A stretch of 64,000 nucleotides of DNA from Heterocephalus glaber. Taxonomy: Eukaryota > Chordata > Mammalia > Rodentia > Bathyergidae. Made by a program: the position numbers and the translations under genes. The DNA lies in contig NW_004624747.1 of the NCBI RefSeq assembly GCF_000247695.1, positions 15,072,057 to 15,136,056 on the forward strand, written 5' to 3'. Of the stretch, positions 32,365 through 46,666 are shown in pieces. The notes beneath the pieces were generated by a model. The model ran no database searches, had not been told where the DNA came from, and worked only from the letters and a program-made list of their open reading frames with translations. Numbering within the stretch: position 1 is the first letter of the stretch; the number at the start of each line of letters is the position of its first letter.

Positions 32365-35300
32365 TTGGTTTTCTTTTTGAAAGTTTATTAAAAAAAAAAA
32401 ACCTATCTTTTTACATTTTTACATTCACCTCTCAGAACATTTAGTGGTACCAATTAATGATATTATATAAAAAGCCCACCCACTGTCTGAAATGGCTGCA
32501 GATTTATCATATTCTGGTATTAAAATGTTTTGATCTCTGAAAAAAATTGGTATAATACTTAGTACCAAGATTTCTAATTCTCAGATGAGAAACAAACTTT
32601 TTTAATAAGGAGGAAATTATTTAGTAAAAATTCAAGACTGAAAGGAAATGTTAAAAAAAAAAATTATAAAAATAGACCCCCCAAGAGTTAGGTTATAAAA
32701 TGCAATCAACTCCACCCCACTCCCTATTTCTCTTAGAAAAGCCACCCAATCCTGAGCACAGGGTCTCATATACAAATATGTGCATCTTGATTTGCAGATC
32801 AGCCTCTGGGATCATACACTTGTCCTAGTTAAAAGTTTAAAGTAAAAATTAGGTTAGGTAGTTAGACATCCTTAAATACTGATATCCAAAAGAATAGAAA
32901 CACTTTGCCTTTGGTGTGGCTACAGAAATCTTCCTGGAAATTGTACAACAGGACACTAGCTTGGGGAAAAAGGGACACAGAGGGGAGGACATACGAACAT
33001 CCCCATGTGGAGGTAAAATAAATATTGAGACACATCCCGAGGAAACACTGGATAGAACACTTGAGGAAGATGTCTCTAACCAACCACACACACAGGTTCT
33101 TGGTCAGAACTGTCTGGAACAGCCTTTTTCAAAGGGCCATTTGCACGACACAGCTGAACACGTGTGCTGGGGTCTACTGTAAGAATAAAGACCTTGTAAA
33201 GTAAGAATGCCAGCCAGGCTGAAAACCAGCCCCTTATTTCAGAAATCTCAAGAGTCTGCTTCCCTTTTTAGTTAATTCCCTTTTTAGTTAAGCATCTGTC
33301 CATCACAGAAGGACCTCAATTCATTAACAGAGGATATCTGCCCTCGGTCACCACAGAGGTCTGTCAGAATGATTCAACTACCACTTTTTCACCTCTAGGG
33401 TGACTAAATAAAAATTAAATCTGGTACTAGGACTATAACTTACTATGGTGTGTCTTGAGTCTGCTCACATTTCCCCCATTCTCAAAAGGTCATGATTAAG
33501 GGTTGTAAAGACATTGAGGAGAAGGCAGCAGTAAGGTCAAGACCATGTCTAAACATGACCTCAAATATCCTCAAACATTACAGAGAGAACACAAAGGTGT
33601 TCGTGCCCTGGTCTTCAAATAAATAGTTACTTTACAAAGCACAAAGGTGACACCAGAAAGGAAAGAAAAAAGGCAACTTGTCATTGCTTCAATGCACAGC
33701 TTCCAGTGGCTATCAACACAATCCTTTACAATAAAAAGACACTTTGGCATACTACTGAGGAGGACAAGGAAGATGATCAGATTTCTTTTTCTTTCTTTTA
33801 ATTCCTTAAAGACTTTTGATGGCAGATGCATTCTGAATGTATCTAAATAAATTTGCATCACAGGGCACCTGATAAACACATTATATGGTATGACACACAC
33901 CAGTGGCAATTCAAGCAAGAGAAGTTGTCCCTCACAGCACAAACCATCAAGGACAAACCAATGGTGAGGTCTCTGCTTACTGTGGCCTTGGTTCACTGTA
34001 GAGAAGATCCTAACAATGAGGGAATGGAGGGTAAAAAAGAAAGAGAACACTCAGGGAGCTTTTGATAAACATCATTTATCCTGTTTTCTAAATAAGACTT
34101 GAATACCAATTTTTAAAAAGGAGGAAAATGGATATAAATTAAAACAAAAATATATCTGTACAAGTCTTTACTCTGAGAACCGTTTGGTCTCCATAGAAGC
34201 CAGAACTGAGGAGGTGATTTGTCATCACAGTCCCCTTGCTGCGGAGTATGTAGATCAAGAGACAACATAAAGAGATTCCAAGTGACTGCGATCAAGGAAC
34301 CAAGGGAATTACTTACAACAATTTCCTAAAACGTGTAAGTTCTACTGACTGCCCAGAGAGATGCTAACAGTTGCTCTATCCCCAAATGCTTGAAACCTCA
34401 AGATGGCAGCTAGAATATAAAAACCCCATCACCCAGTGAACCAATCACTTCTCAATCAAGGGGCAGAGTGGAAGAAGCAGGAGTGCAGGGAAGGCTGTTT
34501 CATCAGGACTCATCAGGAAGACCGCAGGTTTGGTGGCAGCCACACCACAGCTTTCCTTGTCTCCAACGGGGCCAGGTCTCCTGAGAGGCTACAAGTGCCC
34601 AGGGCCTGATGACAAGGTTCCATGGTGTGGAATGGCCAAGGTGCGGCAATAATACCGGCACGGAGAGTGACACCTGAGTTATGCATCAAGCCTACAGATC
34701 ACTGATTGTTACACTAGCAATCTTGCTGTCCTGCCTATGAGAGATAACCCAGATGATCAGCCTGTGACATGTGCTACTTCCATCTGCTTGGAAACTGGGG
34801 AGAGAAGGGCATTACAAATGAAAACTTCTGCAATTACTACTTCTTGTTCCAGCCTGAGCTAAAGTGTGTCGGACTACATCACCAGCATTAAATAACATTT
34901 AAAATATGGTAACTTCAGCACATTATGAATATGAAATGTCCCCTACCCCAGCTCCATTTGTTGCAGAGCACAGTCTCCTGTCATTCAGCCAGGGGAATGG
35001 GTGGTGTGTGCCAGATGTTACATAAGGCATCTATTTCCCCGAGAAGGCTTTGAGCCAGGAGAATTAATCTCCTTCTGCTGGGACCTCTGCCCCAAGCTGC
35101 TGGGAAAACCGTGAATTGGGCTTGACAAGGGAAGCAGCTATGTGATCCACTAATCAGATTCAAAACATGAAAATGCACCACAAAGTGTATTCCTTCCTGC
35201 TCTTTTCACAGGAGAAAGACCAAAAGATAATTAACAAAAAGCCTTGTCCCTTCCAGCTCAAAGGAGGTTTCAAAAAGAAAGCCTAAGCAAAAAACAAAGA

Positions 35301-35566
35301 AATAAAATAAATCAAACCCCCAATACTCCTGAAAGTAAGAGTCCATCGTGACGGATGTCTAGAAGGAGTCGAGGCAGGAAAGAAGGACACAAAGATGGAT
35401 GTGGCCAGCCACAAAAGTGCCTTGCGGAATCCACAACAGTGCTCTCCACTTCCAAGGCCAAGTAGTTATTCCCGGTAAGTCAAAAATTTTCTAGTAAGAA
35501 GAAAACAAAACAGAAATAAAAACCACTCCAAAAAAAGGGTTAAGGGAAGAGGGACGCTGTAGAAAG
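32365..35566 (-). other. SUDS3: Probable SUDS3 3' UTR (~3.2 kb)
   Basis: From the stop codon to the first AATAAA on the minus strand the sequence is AT-rich, lacks recognisable splice junctions, and holds no SINE, LTR or DNA transposon I can recognise, while both flanks are dense in them. That depletion, the single terminal polyadenylation signal and the match in scale to a long mammalian UTR support the call. The exact cleavage site is inferred. Open frames of up to 159 codons here (for example 33571-34050, minus) show no family similarity and are rejected as genes. A 16-bp unit (ttccctttttagttaa) is nearly repeated in tandem around 33260-33295. Confidence 0.72.
32384..32389 (-). terminator. 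Polyadenylation signal AATAAA for SUDS3
   Basis: The plus strand reads tttatt, giving AATAAA on the minus strand, preceded by a T-run. A GT-rich stretch (TGTAGTCTGTTGTTGTATGG, minus) lies about 20-40 nt downstream, as expected for a cleavage-stimulation element. No other minus-strand AATAAA was found between here and the stop codon; ATTAAA variants exist, for example near 33797. Confidence 0.65.
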
Positions 35567-35665
35567 TCAAGCCGCTGACCGCCGGCGGATTACAAAGAGC
35601 CCACGCTGAAGCTGGCCCAGATAGATCCTCATCTTGGTGCTGTCACTTGTCTTCCTCACCCAGAT
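35567..35665 (-). CDS. SUDS3: SUDS3 terminal coding exon (99 nt incl. stop)
   Basis: The acceptor is GTCCCCACAG. The exon encodes [20 protein letters not shown] then [12 protein letters not shown] and TGA, completing the 328-residue protein with the family C terminus. The codons are GC-richer than the surrounding noncoding DNA. Confidence 0.97.
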   Translation of the reverse strand: MWVRKTSDSTKMRIYLGQLQRGLFVIRRRSAA

Positions 35666-38600
35666 CTGTGGGGACAGGAGAGGGAGCAAGATGAGAGGGG
35701 CTGAGAAACATGAAGGGCGAGTCTCCCAGAGCACGGCCACATTTGCCTGAGTTAGGCTGGGGAGGAAACTGAACACCACCTCCGTTTCAATGGGCCATTT
35801 CAACACCTGAGACTTCACAAGCACATCCTGGACCATGACCATCAGAGAAAAGCTCGCCTCCAGCCCTGAACACCTTCCTCCCTGCCACATGTCCTACACC
35901 TCTGGACAAGAAAACTGACAGCACAGCAATCCTGGGCTGCATTTTTTGCTTGGGTCACACGGACTCTCCCCTACCCTCTGCCCACCCCACCCCACCCCCG
36001 GCCCCGGCTTGGTACTAAGGATTGAACCCAGGATCTTCGCATTGACCTACATCTCCATCCCCAACCCCTTAAAAAAAATTTTTTTTTCTAAACTTTGGAG
36101 ACAGGGTCTCACTAAGTTAGCCAGGCCAAGCTCAAATTTGCAATCATCCTGCCTCAGCCGCCCAGAGTGCTGTGACTACACATGTGGGCCACCATGTCTG
36201 CCTTTCTTACAAAGATCTAAATTTGGTTGATTACAGGATTAGCAACATGCAACAGACATATATTCATGAACATAAACTTCCTGCCAAATTTAAAAATGCT
36301 TTCCTTACCCCAAGGGACCTGCACATCATCTAGCCTTTCGATACTCTGCTTTTTCTGGCAACTAAGGCTAATGGCTGTGATGGAAAAAGGAAAAAGCAAT
36401 ACTAAAAAGAAGCCCATGGGGGAGCTGGGGCCCAGTAAGGATTCCAAGAAAGCTGAAGAGTTTAAGACAGTCTTCCCTCCTCACCACTTCCCTCACCCGC
36501 AGATGGGATGAGACCTGGCTCACTTTACAGGGCACAGGTGTGGGGTGAAGCGAACTCTTGCCTCAGGGGAATCGTCAGAGCCCACAGGTGCACTTAGTGA
36601 GTGCCACGCTGCAGCCAGGGAAGGAGAAGGGGCACCTGAGCGAGGGCTCCCACACTCTCACCATGCGCCAGACACTGTACCCATCATGCTAAGCTGCCTC
36701 CACCCAGGACAAGCCTGTGGAGGAAGTACTGCTGTGGGCCCCATTTTACAGAAGAGACCAAAGTCCCAAAGGCTGGGCCACTTGTCCAGACTGATCCTGG
36801 CACCTGACAGCAAAGCCCTTTGCTCGTCTCCTTAAACCAGCCCCTGACTCTTCTCACCCAGCTCTCCGTAACATGCAATTAAATGGAGCCTAAAGCATGG
36901 GTTTTTGAAAGGTTTGTACTTTATCTATACACCTCTTAGTTTACAGATGTGTATCTCCTCCTCCCCCGACTCAGTTTTCAGGTTTTAAAAAAGCTTGTTC
37001 TCAGTTTCACCTCAATTTCTTTGATGTGATTATTCAGCAACAGACAGACTTTAGAATCAAATACACTGGTTTAAAAATGAAACAACTGAAGATCTCACAC
37101 GAAGCCAGGCCTCTAAAGGAATATGCAGAACCATTTTAAACTGAAAACTGACCCCAAGAGGGTTGAATCGGGGAGTCACTAACACACTCAGACCCACCCA
37201 CCACACCTGCCCAGAGCAGAGTCACACCAAGGCCAAGCAGCTCCAGCAACAGTCAGGAGTTTATCCAAAAAATTAGCTGAAAGACTTTTAAAGCACTGCT
37301 CCCCCTCACCACAGACGCGCAGGCCTGCAAAGCCCAAGGCCTCTCCTCTCCCAGACATGGCGCAGTGGCACCATTTCCTCATCACACCTCACAGGCACTC
37401 TTTTGTGATAAAAAGTGTTAACTTCAACGGGAAGCCTAAGTAGGGGGAATCGCACTTGCTTTTTATTTTTCTCCAGGTGCCACAGAGGAGTACACGGCAG
37501 CAGTTCTAAAGCTGGGTTTAGGTAGCAGGAAGCCACGTGTGCTTTGCAGAGCAACACTCGAAGGCAGGTACAAATGCGCCATCACGAAAGTGAGGCACCT
37601 CCTGAGCCCCTGGTTCTGGTTCCAATGTGGCCTGAGGTGACGGAGACCCTGAGCCCAGAGAAGAGTGGCATTCATTTATCTGGAAGGCTCTCCCTAACTT
37701 CTAAGTAAACAATCATTCTGCAAACTAGTCACATTTGAGGGCATTTTCAATTCAGGAAGCTGGAAGAATACAAGAGGCTTAAATTATTTCATAATCCAGT
37801 TTCATTAGATTTACTGTGCACTGGCACGAATAAGTTACAGAGGGTAGACACGTAAAAATCAATTTCTTTGCAGACATTTGCAGACTGATAAAAGATCAAG
37901 CCAATCCAGCTATTAAAGTTTTAAACCTTTCTTAACAATGCAAGTTAGACATTGCTGGACATCCCCCTAATGAAGAACCAGGCGGAGAACTCGTAGGGCA
38001 GTCACATTATCTTTGGGTGTAACTCTGTTAAAACCAGACCCTGTTCTGCAGAAAATCAACGCCCAAGGGCATGAGCCTGGCAACTCATTGCTGAGAGGCA
38101 CAACAGGTCATATTAGGTGGGAGAGAGAGCGGCCTAGGAGTCATATGCATTCAGTGAGTGGGTGCTGGGTGCCGGACCTTGTGCCAGGTGCTCATTAAAC
38201 CCTCACAGCAAGATACAAATCTCTCAGTGTAGAGAAATAACGTAACACAGATGGAGATGGAGTATGCTCCACAGGCAAGCTCCATTCTCAGTAGATAACC
38301 TGAAGAAGCAAGGATGGGAATGTACAGACCTCACACAGACTTGCCTTCTGCTCTCTCCTAAATCTAGCTCAGTGGCTCCCAAATCAATTACCGCACAGGG
38401 CGCTCACCAATACCACCAGGAATACACAGAACTACACACTGGAGGCAAGCAAATGTACGGGATGGATCTTCAAGGGTGAATCTTTCTATACGCAATTTTG
38501 CCACAAAGTGCTGACTTTGGAATTTAACCTACATATTGGACATGACTCCACCATCCTTTTTGGTGGCACTTTTATTTCACGTTTGTCCTATTTTTCACAC

Positions 38601-41600
38601 TTCACAGAGCACATTTTGTTTTCTTCAGGGTGAGGAAATTCAGTCCCTACCTCATTGGCTCCAACTGAGCTGATCACGCAGCTCAGTTTCTGGTTGTCCT
38701 TTGACTCCAGATAGATGGCCTGGCTCTTGTGGTACCTGCAAAAACAGGGCACAAATGTACAAATATACTTAACACAGGCTTAATCATTTGTATGTGGGCA
38801 AAAGTCAAGACTTCAGAAGACTTTATTGTAAGGCTTCCATCCTCAGATGAGATGACTTCTTAACCCTCTGGACCTGAACCTTACAATCCTTGGTCCCTTT
38901 GCAAAAGGAAAGCAGCAACAAAGAAAAGAGTTGGAAAACTATAATTTACTTTTTATTTGGACTATATGACCCAGTTTAAAAACTAAATTAAAAATTTTAA
39001 AGTAAAATCTGTTTCTGCTTTCTGCCCACGCCCTCAAACACTGAAGGCAACTATGCAGACAAAATAAATAGGTGGGCTTGAATAATTGTTCTGTTACTTA
39101 TTTTCTTTCTGTCCAAATAAGTCATTCACAAGAAGGAAGGCTGAATTCAGCCCTTACTTTAGTCATTCACTCAAAAATAATCATCAAGTACTTAATATGT
39201 ACCAACGACTATCCTGGAGGCTGGGAAAAAGACTGAACAAGGCCACAAGTCCCTGCTATCACAGAGCTTCAAATATAATTGGGGGAACATTTAATAATCA
39301 CACCTGACAGATACTAACTAGGTGAAGATTTGAACGTCATGGCATGCACCAAAGGGTCTCTGACGTGGCATGGTCTGGTCTAGAGAAGTGGGAAAGCTGC
39401 TTTAAAGGGGGAGACAAGACACATGCTCCCTTTTCAGCCCTTGCATTTATTCTCTTGGCCTGCCGTACAGAACTACTTCCAACCTACAGAAGTTCATCCT
39501 TCCAAGGATGGAAGGCCAAAGCCCAAATGGGACAACAGGGTGAAAGAGCAGCTGCTGGATTACAAGAATTAGAAATGTAACCTCAGCTGCTGCTGAGAGC
39601 CCTGGCCTGAGCCAGTCCCAGTTCAGTTGAGAACATAACCTTTGGTTGACCCCGGCTACAAAAACCTAGCTACACAGATCCATAAACTCATGTAAAGTCT
39701 ACCAAAACACATCTCCCAGTGAAGTACTGCATCTTCTTCTCATTTCTCTGAAGGAAGGAGGCAGGTTCTGTTTTGCTGATAAAATGAAATAATGTATTGC
39801 CCAGATACCACAGTTCAAGATGTTCTTCTCTCCCACAGTGAGCTTCTCCAATCTACGTGCTAAGCACTCTTTAACCTGCTACTTAGGAGCTGAAAACACA
39901 GATTGCCAAGTCAATTTAGTTCCTGAAAAATGTTTTAACAAAGTAAATGCAACAAGAACAGTGAGACTGGTTTAGATCCAAGCTTTAAAGTTGCTTTTGA
40001 CCATATATTAGTTGGCAAACTGGGTCAGAAGACCGTCGTTATGCTAAACAGGTAACATCACAAGGCCCAAATAAGGGAAGGTCACATCAGTTCACAGCAA
40101 CATCCTAACACTTCCCTTGGTTTCCCTCCCATGTTTAAGCCAACTATACTACATAAACAGTAATGTCTTGAGCAATGTTTAGAATAAAAATACAAAAGAA
40201 AAAGTACACTCACAGTTATTCTATGGGAACTGTGAGTGATTAAAGAGATTAAACACAAAACAACATCTACCTAGCCTCAAGTCACTGATTCTACTTTCTA
40301 AATAATTTAATAAAGAAAGGTCATGAGTGTGGCATGAATGTACATTACATCACAGAAACATGCTAATACAGAGCTAAGTGGAGCAAAAGAACTACTATAT
40401 TCCTGTGTTTCTAATAAAACACATTTGACTGGTTTCACAGTGAACATGAGGAGTAAAGACTGCAGTCTGGTTTATCACCTCTGGTCTCTCTCTCCCCGTG
40501 GGGTGTGGCCTGGACATCCACCACGTGGGATGGTCCCCAGGTGCTTCACAGGAGAGCTGGCCAGAGTGCTTCCTAAAGCAACCAACTCCCAAACCAACTG
40601 ATCCCTGGGTTCCCAAGACCTTCAGGGGATTCTCACATACAAATAATGATCTCAGAGAACCATTATCCCCGGACATCAAACCTATTAAATTATTTGAATT
40701 CTCTGAAAAGGTAAGTCCTTAGACACTAAACTGTTCAGATGGATATTTTCTTTTAAAATGAAACCAAAAAGTATATAACAACACTAACATAAAACCTCAC
40801 TTTTCAATTTTTAAAGAATAATAAAAAGGGGGGGAAAGAATTCAAAACATATTTAGAAATAATAAGTTTAAAAGCAACACCAATAGAACCAATTTAGTAA
40901 AAATGTGTCATCTTTGCCAATTAAACCCATTTTACAAGCTACAACTCAGCTGCTGAAAAAATTTATTTTTTTAAATGGCCTCAGAGAATAAGTCCTAAAT
41001 GTCAAATTGACTTTATTACTAATAGAAATTCTGACCTGGGAATCCCTACAATTAAGCTCTTAAAGCTCTGTGCCTCGCTATTAAACCCAGTGAACTAGAA
41101 TTACTATACTATTTTGGAAGAAAGCAATTTTTTTAAAAAGGTAGCTCCAAAAGTAAGGTGGGAAGGGGAGAAGTAATTGAATGTTTTATCCTGCTGAGAA
41201 TATTAACACTCCATTTCCCCAAAACTGAGTCCATATTACAGCTATAGAACCTCACAGGTGGCAATTCTAGTTGGAAATATTTTTTTTTTTTTGGTACTGG
41301 GGATTGAACTCAGGACCTTGTGCTTGCAAGGCAGGCGCGGTGCCACTGAGCTAAATCCCTGGGCCCCTCTGGTTGGAAATATTAAGAGTCTTTGTATCAA
41401 CTCAGAGCTAGAGGGTTAATGCTACTTGAGCAAATGGTGACTTCATTTCTGATTCACATTAATAGCCACAGAGAGAGAGAGAATAGTCCACTGGCACCAT
41501 CAGTTAGTTATTTTTAAAATATCAGCTACTTTCACAGTGTTTTCTCAGAGAGGTCATTAGTCCAAATCAAAATTTGAGAGAAACTTACAGCATGATATAA

Positions 41601-44600
41601 AATGTCTTAAAAGCAGTAAAAGACCAAGGCAAAGGGAAGATGCTTATCTTTCAAAATGAAATGTAGCTTGATAAGTGTTCACACCAAGATGGGAGGCCTG
41701 GATCACACTCATTTTGCTGAAATCATTTAAAACTCAATGAAACATGTTTTTACCAAAAATACTGTTATAAGGAAAAATTCCATGCTGTGGGAAGGAGCAC
41801 AAAGGGATTTGGCTGACCCCTTAGCCACAGGCTGGGAAAGAAAAATGAAGCCTCTGAACAGAGATACAAAAGTCAGGTCAAGGGCCTTGTGAGGCTCGCC
41901 CTGCTCTAGTGAGAGCTTCAGGCAGGGTGCTCAGGAACCCAAGAAAACACAGCAGGGAGGACAGGACTCACCTTTTAACACCTCACTATGAGCCCTGATT
42001 GCTAAAGCTAGAAAAGAAAAAGCACACAGAATACAGAAGCAAACAACATTCTCAAAATATAATTAACAACAGAATAAGTGACTTCAAATTCACTGAAAAA
42101 GCAAAATGCTTCCAGAGACATTGTTTTCCAAATGTCTTCTGCTAGCATGAGAAAGATGGTGAAAATTCCTTCTAACGGCTTAGGAGTTCTGACACATCAC
42201 ACCTGACCACTTGGTTTACTTTATGAAATACCCATCGTTGTGGAACCTTTCTTTTAAAAAAACAAGAATTTTCTTTTACTGTATTTTTACCCGCCAGACA
42301 TGTCTCATAAAGTCTAAGGATTAAGTCTAGATAAAGGAAGATCTGAAGCAACGCAATTACAAAATGAACATCATTTGAAATATCACATGGCTTGAAGACT
42401 CACAGATCCGTAAAAATGTTAGTGATAAATCTCATCATTTTCAAAGACGGTTCTTATATGTGGGCTTGATCTTTAAAGGTTATTTGGTTTTCATTATTAG
42501 AAACATTTTTCATCTTATTTTGCCCCATGGTGCTGAGCAGCTAGCGCCTGCCACCTAGTGGCCACACGTCCAGATAAGAAGTAATGCTAAAATAAATACT
42601 AATTGACCTCTGAAAAACACCAAACAGCCAGATCTAGGGGGCAGAAGTCACTAGATCAGGCTTATGAACAAAGCAAGCCTCCTTCACCCATCTGGATAAC
42701 TAACTCACTGTAACTTAATAAGTGGAAATGACTTATTTTCAGGCAAGACTAGCTCTCTAAGCTTTGTTTGCTTGTTCTGGTTTTTGAGAACAGGGTCTTG
42801 CTATGAAGTTCAGGCTTATTTTCAATTCACTATGTAGCCCACACTAGCCTTGAACTCACGGTGATCCTCCTGCCTCAGCCTCCTGAGTGCAGGGATTATA
42901 GGCATGCACCACCACATCCAGCATCTCTAAGCATTTATTTTTTATTTTTTTGGTACCAGGGATTGAACTCAAGACCTTGTGCTTATGAGGCAGGCACAGT
43001 GCCACTGAGCTAAATCCCCGGCCCCCTTTAAGCATTTTTGACAAGAACAGTCAGCCCTCTGGATTCACAGGTTCACATCTATGGATTTAGCCAACTGTGG
43101 ATAAAAAATACTTGAGAAAAAATTGTGTCTGTACTGAACATGAACTTACTTTCTTATGACAATACAGTATAACAACTATTTACATTGTATTCAGTATTTT
43201 ATATAAACTAGAAGTGATTTAAATATACAGGAGGAAGCCAGGCATGGTAGCACACCTATAATCCCAGCACTTGGGAAGCTGAGGCAGGAGGACTGCCATG
43301 AGTTCGAGCTACATAGTGGGTTCAAAACCAACATGGATTACATAGTGAGACCCTATCTCAAAAAAAAAAGAAATTACACACACACACAGTCTGCTGAAAC
43401 AATGTATACATCAGGAAAAGAAAAACTTGTATAAATACCTTAATACTAAATTTGTTGAGACATCATGAGATTAACACAAGTTACCTTTGGCCTCTACCAT
43501 TACAAGAGATGCTCAGAGTGGTGGCCATGAGCTTCCAGACATTTGTTAGTACAGCGAACTGCTGAAGTGTGTATATACTTTTTTGGAAGACTCTGTAAAT
43601 ACAGGAGGCTACCTCAGGTTATAAGCAAACATGATGCCATTTTATACAGGGGATGTGAGCTCCTGCAGACTTGGGTGTCTGTGTGTGGTCCTGGAACCAG
43701 TACTGCCTACACAGTGGGACGACTGTACAATCTTGCAAGGTAGCCAACTAACATGACGCTCCAAAAAGGCATCCATCCTTAATTCTTAAACCTTTGGCTC
43801 AATAAAAGTATTGAGACTCCAAGGGTTAATATATAGCCATTAAAAATGGTAATTAGAGACCATACAGTAAATTGAGAAAAACGTTGTCAATTTAACCAAG
43901 TGAAAAGGCAGACTGAAAACCTGTGTTCACCTATGACTTGAAGTGAGGGGCCTGTACGGGACCACAAATGAAAGAAATCCTGTGTCTGAATTAAGAGCTG
44001 TGCAATATGGCAGGGCCCACGGTGATTTGACACCTACCAGAATACCTAACACAAAAAGCAGTAAGCATTTGTTGGATGAATAAATGTATGCACTTTTAAA
44101 GTTTTTTCCTATTGTTTTGCCATTTCTTTTCCAATGAAAAATGTTGGCAGTCTAAAAATTTCAAGCAGTCCTCAATCTAAATGAGTCATGTTTTAGGATA
44201 TGATTCCCCAAGTAAGTTTCTTAGAACACTCTTGGAGCTGGATGATGCAGAAGAAAAGGGTAGAGATGCCAAATAAAAACACCTAATAACATCTTAGGAA
44301 TTCACAGTATACATTAACATTATCAGAAGACCCAGAGTGCTATTAGAAAGGAATCCATTTATCTTAATTAACAGGATCATCCCCTAAACTCATGTGACCA
44401 CAAAATCCTTTCATCTGTAGAACACCTATTAATTTTAGCACACAGGAGCAGAGTTGAGAGGGGCTGCAGGACATGTACCCTGGCACTGCTGGGCAGAGGC
44501 ACCTCAAAAGATATCGGCCTGCAAATTCCAGGAGGGCCGGGGGGCCACCAGCCACAGAACCACCCTGGGAAACTTTTCAGAGGCCTAACAAAGGTATCCA

Positions 44601-46624
44601 TCAAATGTCGGCTGATGCACAGTACTAAAGTGGAATCTCATTTTAAAATGTAAGTTAAGCAGCAGCCGTGCTCTGAAATAACAACTCTAGATAGCCCCAG
44701 CCTTCTCCTTCCAAGTGGTTCTTTGCAGACTCTTATAAGCAGCCATCTTTCCTCATAACTTACCATCTCTTATCATAGTACAGCTTGCCATCTTCTATCC
44801 GAGCCTCCAATCTCTGGGCTGGAGACTCCGCAGGTGTGGCAGGTAAGTGTTCAGGAGAAGATGGGGATGCTGGAGGAAGGTAAGAGACATTTCAGCCTGA
44901 GCGCTAACATGTTTCAACTGAGACACCATAGCAATAACCACGACCACTGAGTCCTCACAGTGGGACTGCAAAGACATGTAAGACTCCAGGCCAGAATGCA
45001 AAGGCAGTGGCTGTTCACAGGCATGGTCCTACTGATCAGCATGTGTGGGCTGGGTCCCTTGCTCCTGGGAGGTCGCTATGTTTTGCCAAACTTAGCGTGG
45101 GACACCAAATCGGCATAGCGCACTACTAAATTCTTGTACATGACTTCTAACTTGATCTTCAAACAATCCTGTGAGGCATGCAAAGCGCAGATTAACCTCA
45201 GCAAACAGAGGAGAAACCTGAGGTTTGGGAAGGTTAAGGTCAAATGTACAAATCTACAAAGTTGCTCAGAATAGGGTAATACCCTGGTGATCATCAGAAG
45301 CCCAAATGGTGAGTACTATGAAAAGCTCTTAAAATGAAATCATTTCTAGAACTACGGTAGGTTCAAATTAAATTTATATACTTTCTCCCCGTTATGCCTC
45401 AGAAGCTCAGGACTTCTCTGTGGACTATGGCAGCTCATATGAGATTATCTAGAGAACGAAGAATCCTGCTTTTCTCCCACAAAACTCAGTAAGTACGGGA
45501 ATATGTGAGTAATCCCAGTGCTCAGAACAACAAAAGACATTATCAATTTGGAATTCTAGTTTGTAACTAGCATTCACTGCCTAGTGCTACTCTGGAAGGA
45601 ACCACTGTGAACACCAAGTTGGCCTTGGCCTCTTCTATAAGCTGGAACTCAGAGCAACCTGTGAGGACTTAGAGCCAAGCCACAAAAAGCCACTGGAACA
45701 GTGATGCCTAGCACTTAACTCCAGAAAGGGAGTAAGACTGAAAAATCCTGTGGTTTAATTTTCAAAACTGGATATGCAACTGAACCTCATGCCTGCACAA
45801 AAGGAAACTTTGAACAGCCAACCAAGTGTCTCTTTTACAATAAATCCTAAGAAGAATACAAAAAAAAAAAAAAAATAGTGGGGCTTAAAAAAAATAAAAA
45901 ACAGGAGTAATATCTTAAGGTTCCTTTCGGTTTCCATGATGACTACTCTTAAGCAAATGAACATTTTACTTTTGAAAATTACGACTCCCTGACAGGTATT
46001 CACATGCTTTTCCAACATGATAAAAGGACTGCACAAATACCAATAACATTATGCACTTACCTGGTCTCTTGGGTGACTTAAGCTGTAGAAAGAACAACAA
46101 AAAATCTTAGAGAAAATCATTTCAGATGCAACTTCAGGTGTCACAAGTATCACAATGACGTAACAAGTAATGTGAATAAAGTGAACCAGAAAACCATGTT
46201 AAGCCTAAACTTTCAAATAAATTTTAAAAAATCAAACTGTACCTTATTTAATGTTCTCAGATCCTCCATGATCTGCTCATCAGTTAGCAAATAGTTTAGC
46301 TGAGGTGTTGAGAGTTAAAGGAATGTATCTGGAAATACGGTTCCCAAGGAAACAGAAATCAACAAAATGGTACAAATATTTTAGAACTGACAAAGCATGA
46401 ATATTTTAAATGATATTTTTTACAATAACTTGCTTAGAAAGTTGATTCTATGAGATGTTATGGTGACCAGGTATATAAAAGAATTCGCATTCCTCACCTT
46501 ACAAAATGCTACGATGAAGTTCACCTGCTAGCTACAATACCATAATAGTGAGAGCACAGAAAATAGTGAAATAACAATTTCACCCTGCATTTATAAACTG
46601 CCCTTGTTTCAAAGATCTGAAGAC

Positions 46625-46666
<42 letters not shown>

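Larger units (their letters stand above)
35666..38650 (-). other. SUDS3 last intron (2985 bp)
   Basis: GT-AG intron holding a B1-dID (36012-36199), a MIR (36640-36835) and otherwise unique sequence. No alternative exon is evident. Confidence 0.85.

Noticed and set aside
33571..34050. 159-codon minus-strand open frame
   Set aside because: It lies in the probable SUDS3 3' UTR, has no recognised domain, low-complexity hydrophobic stretches and no supporting splice or promoter signal.
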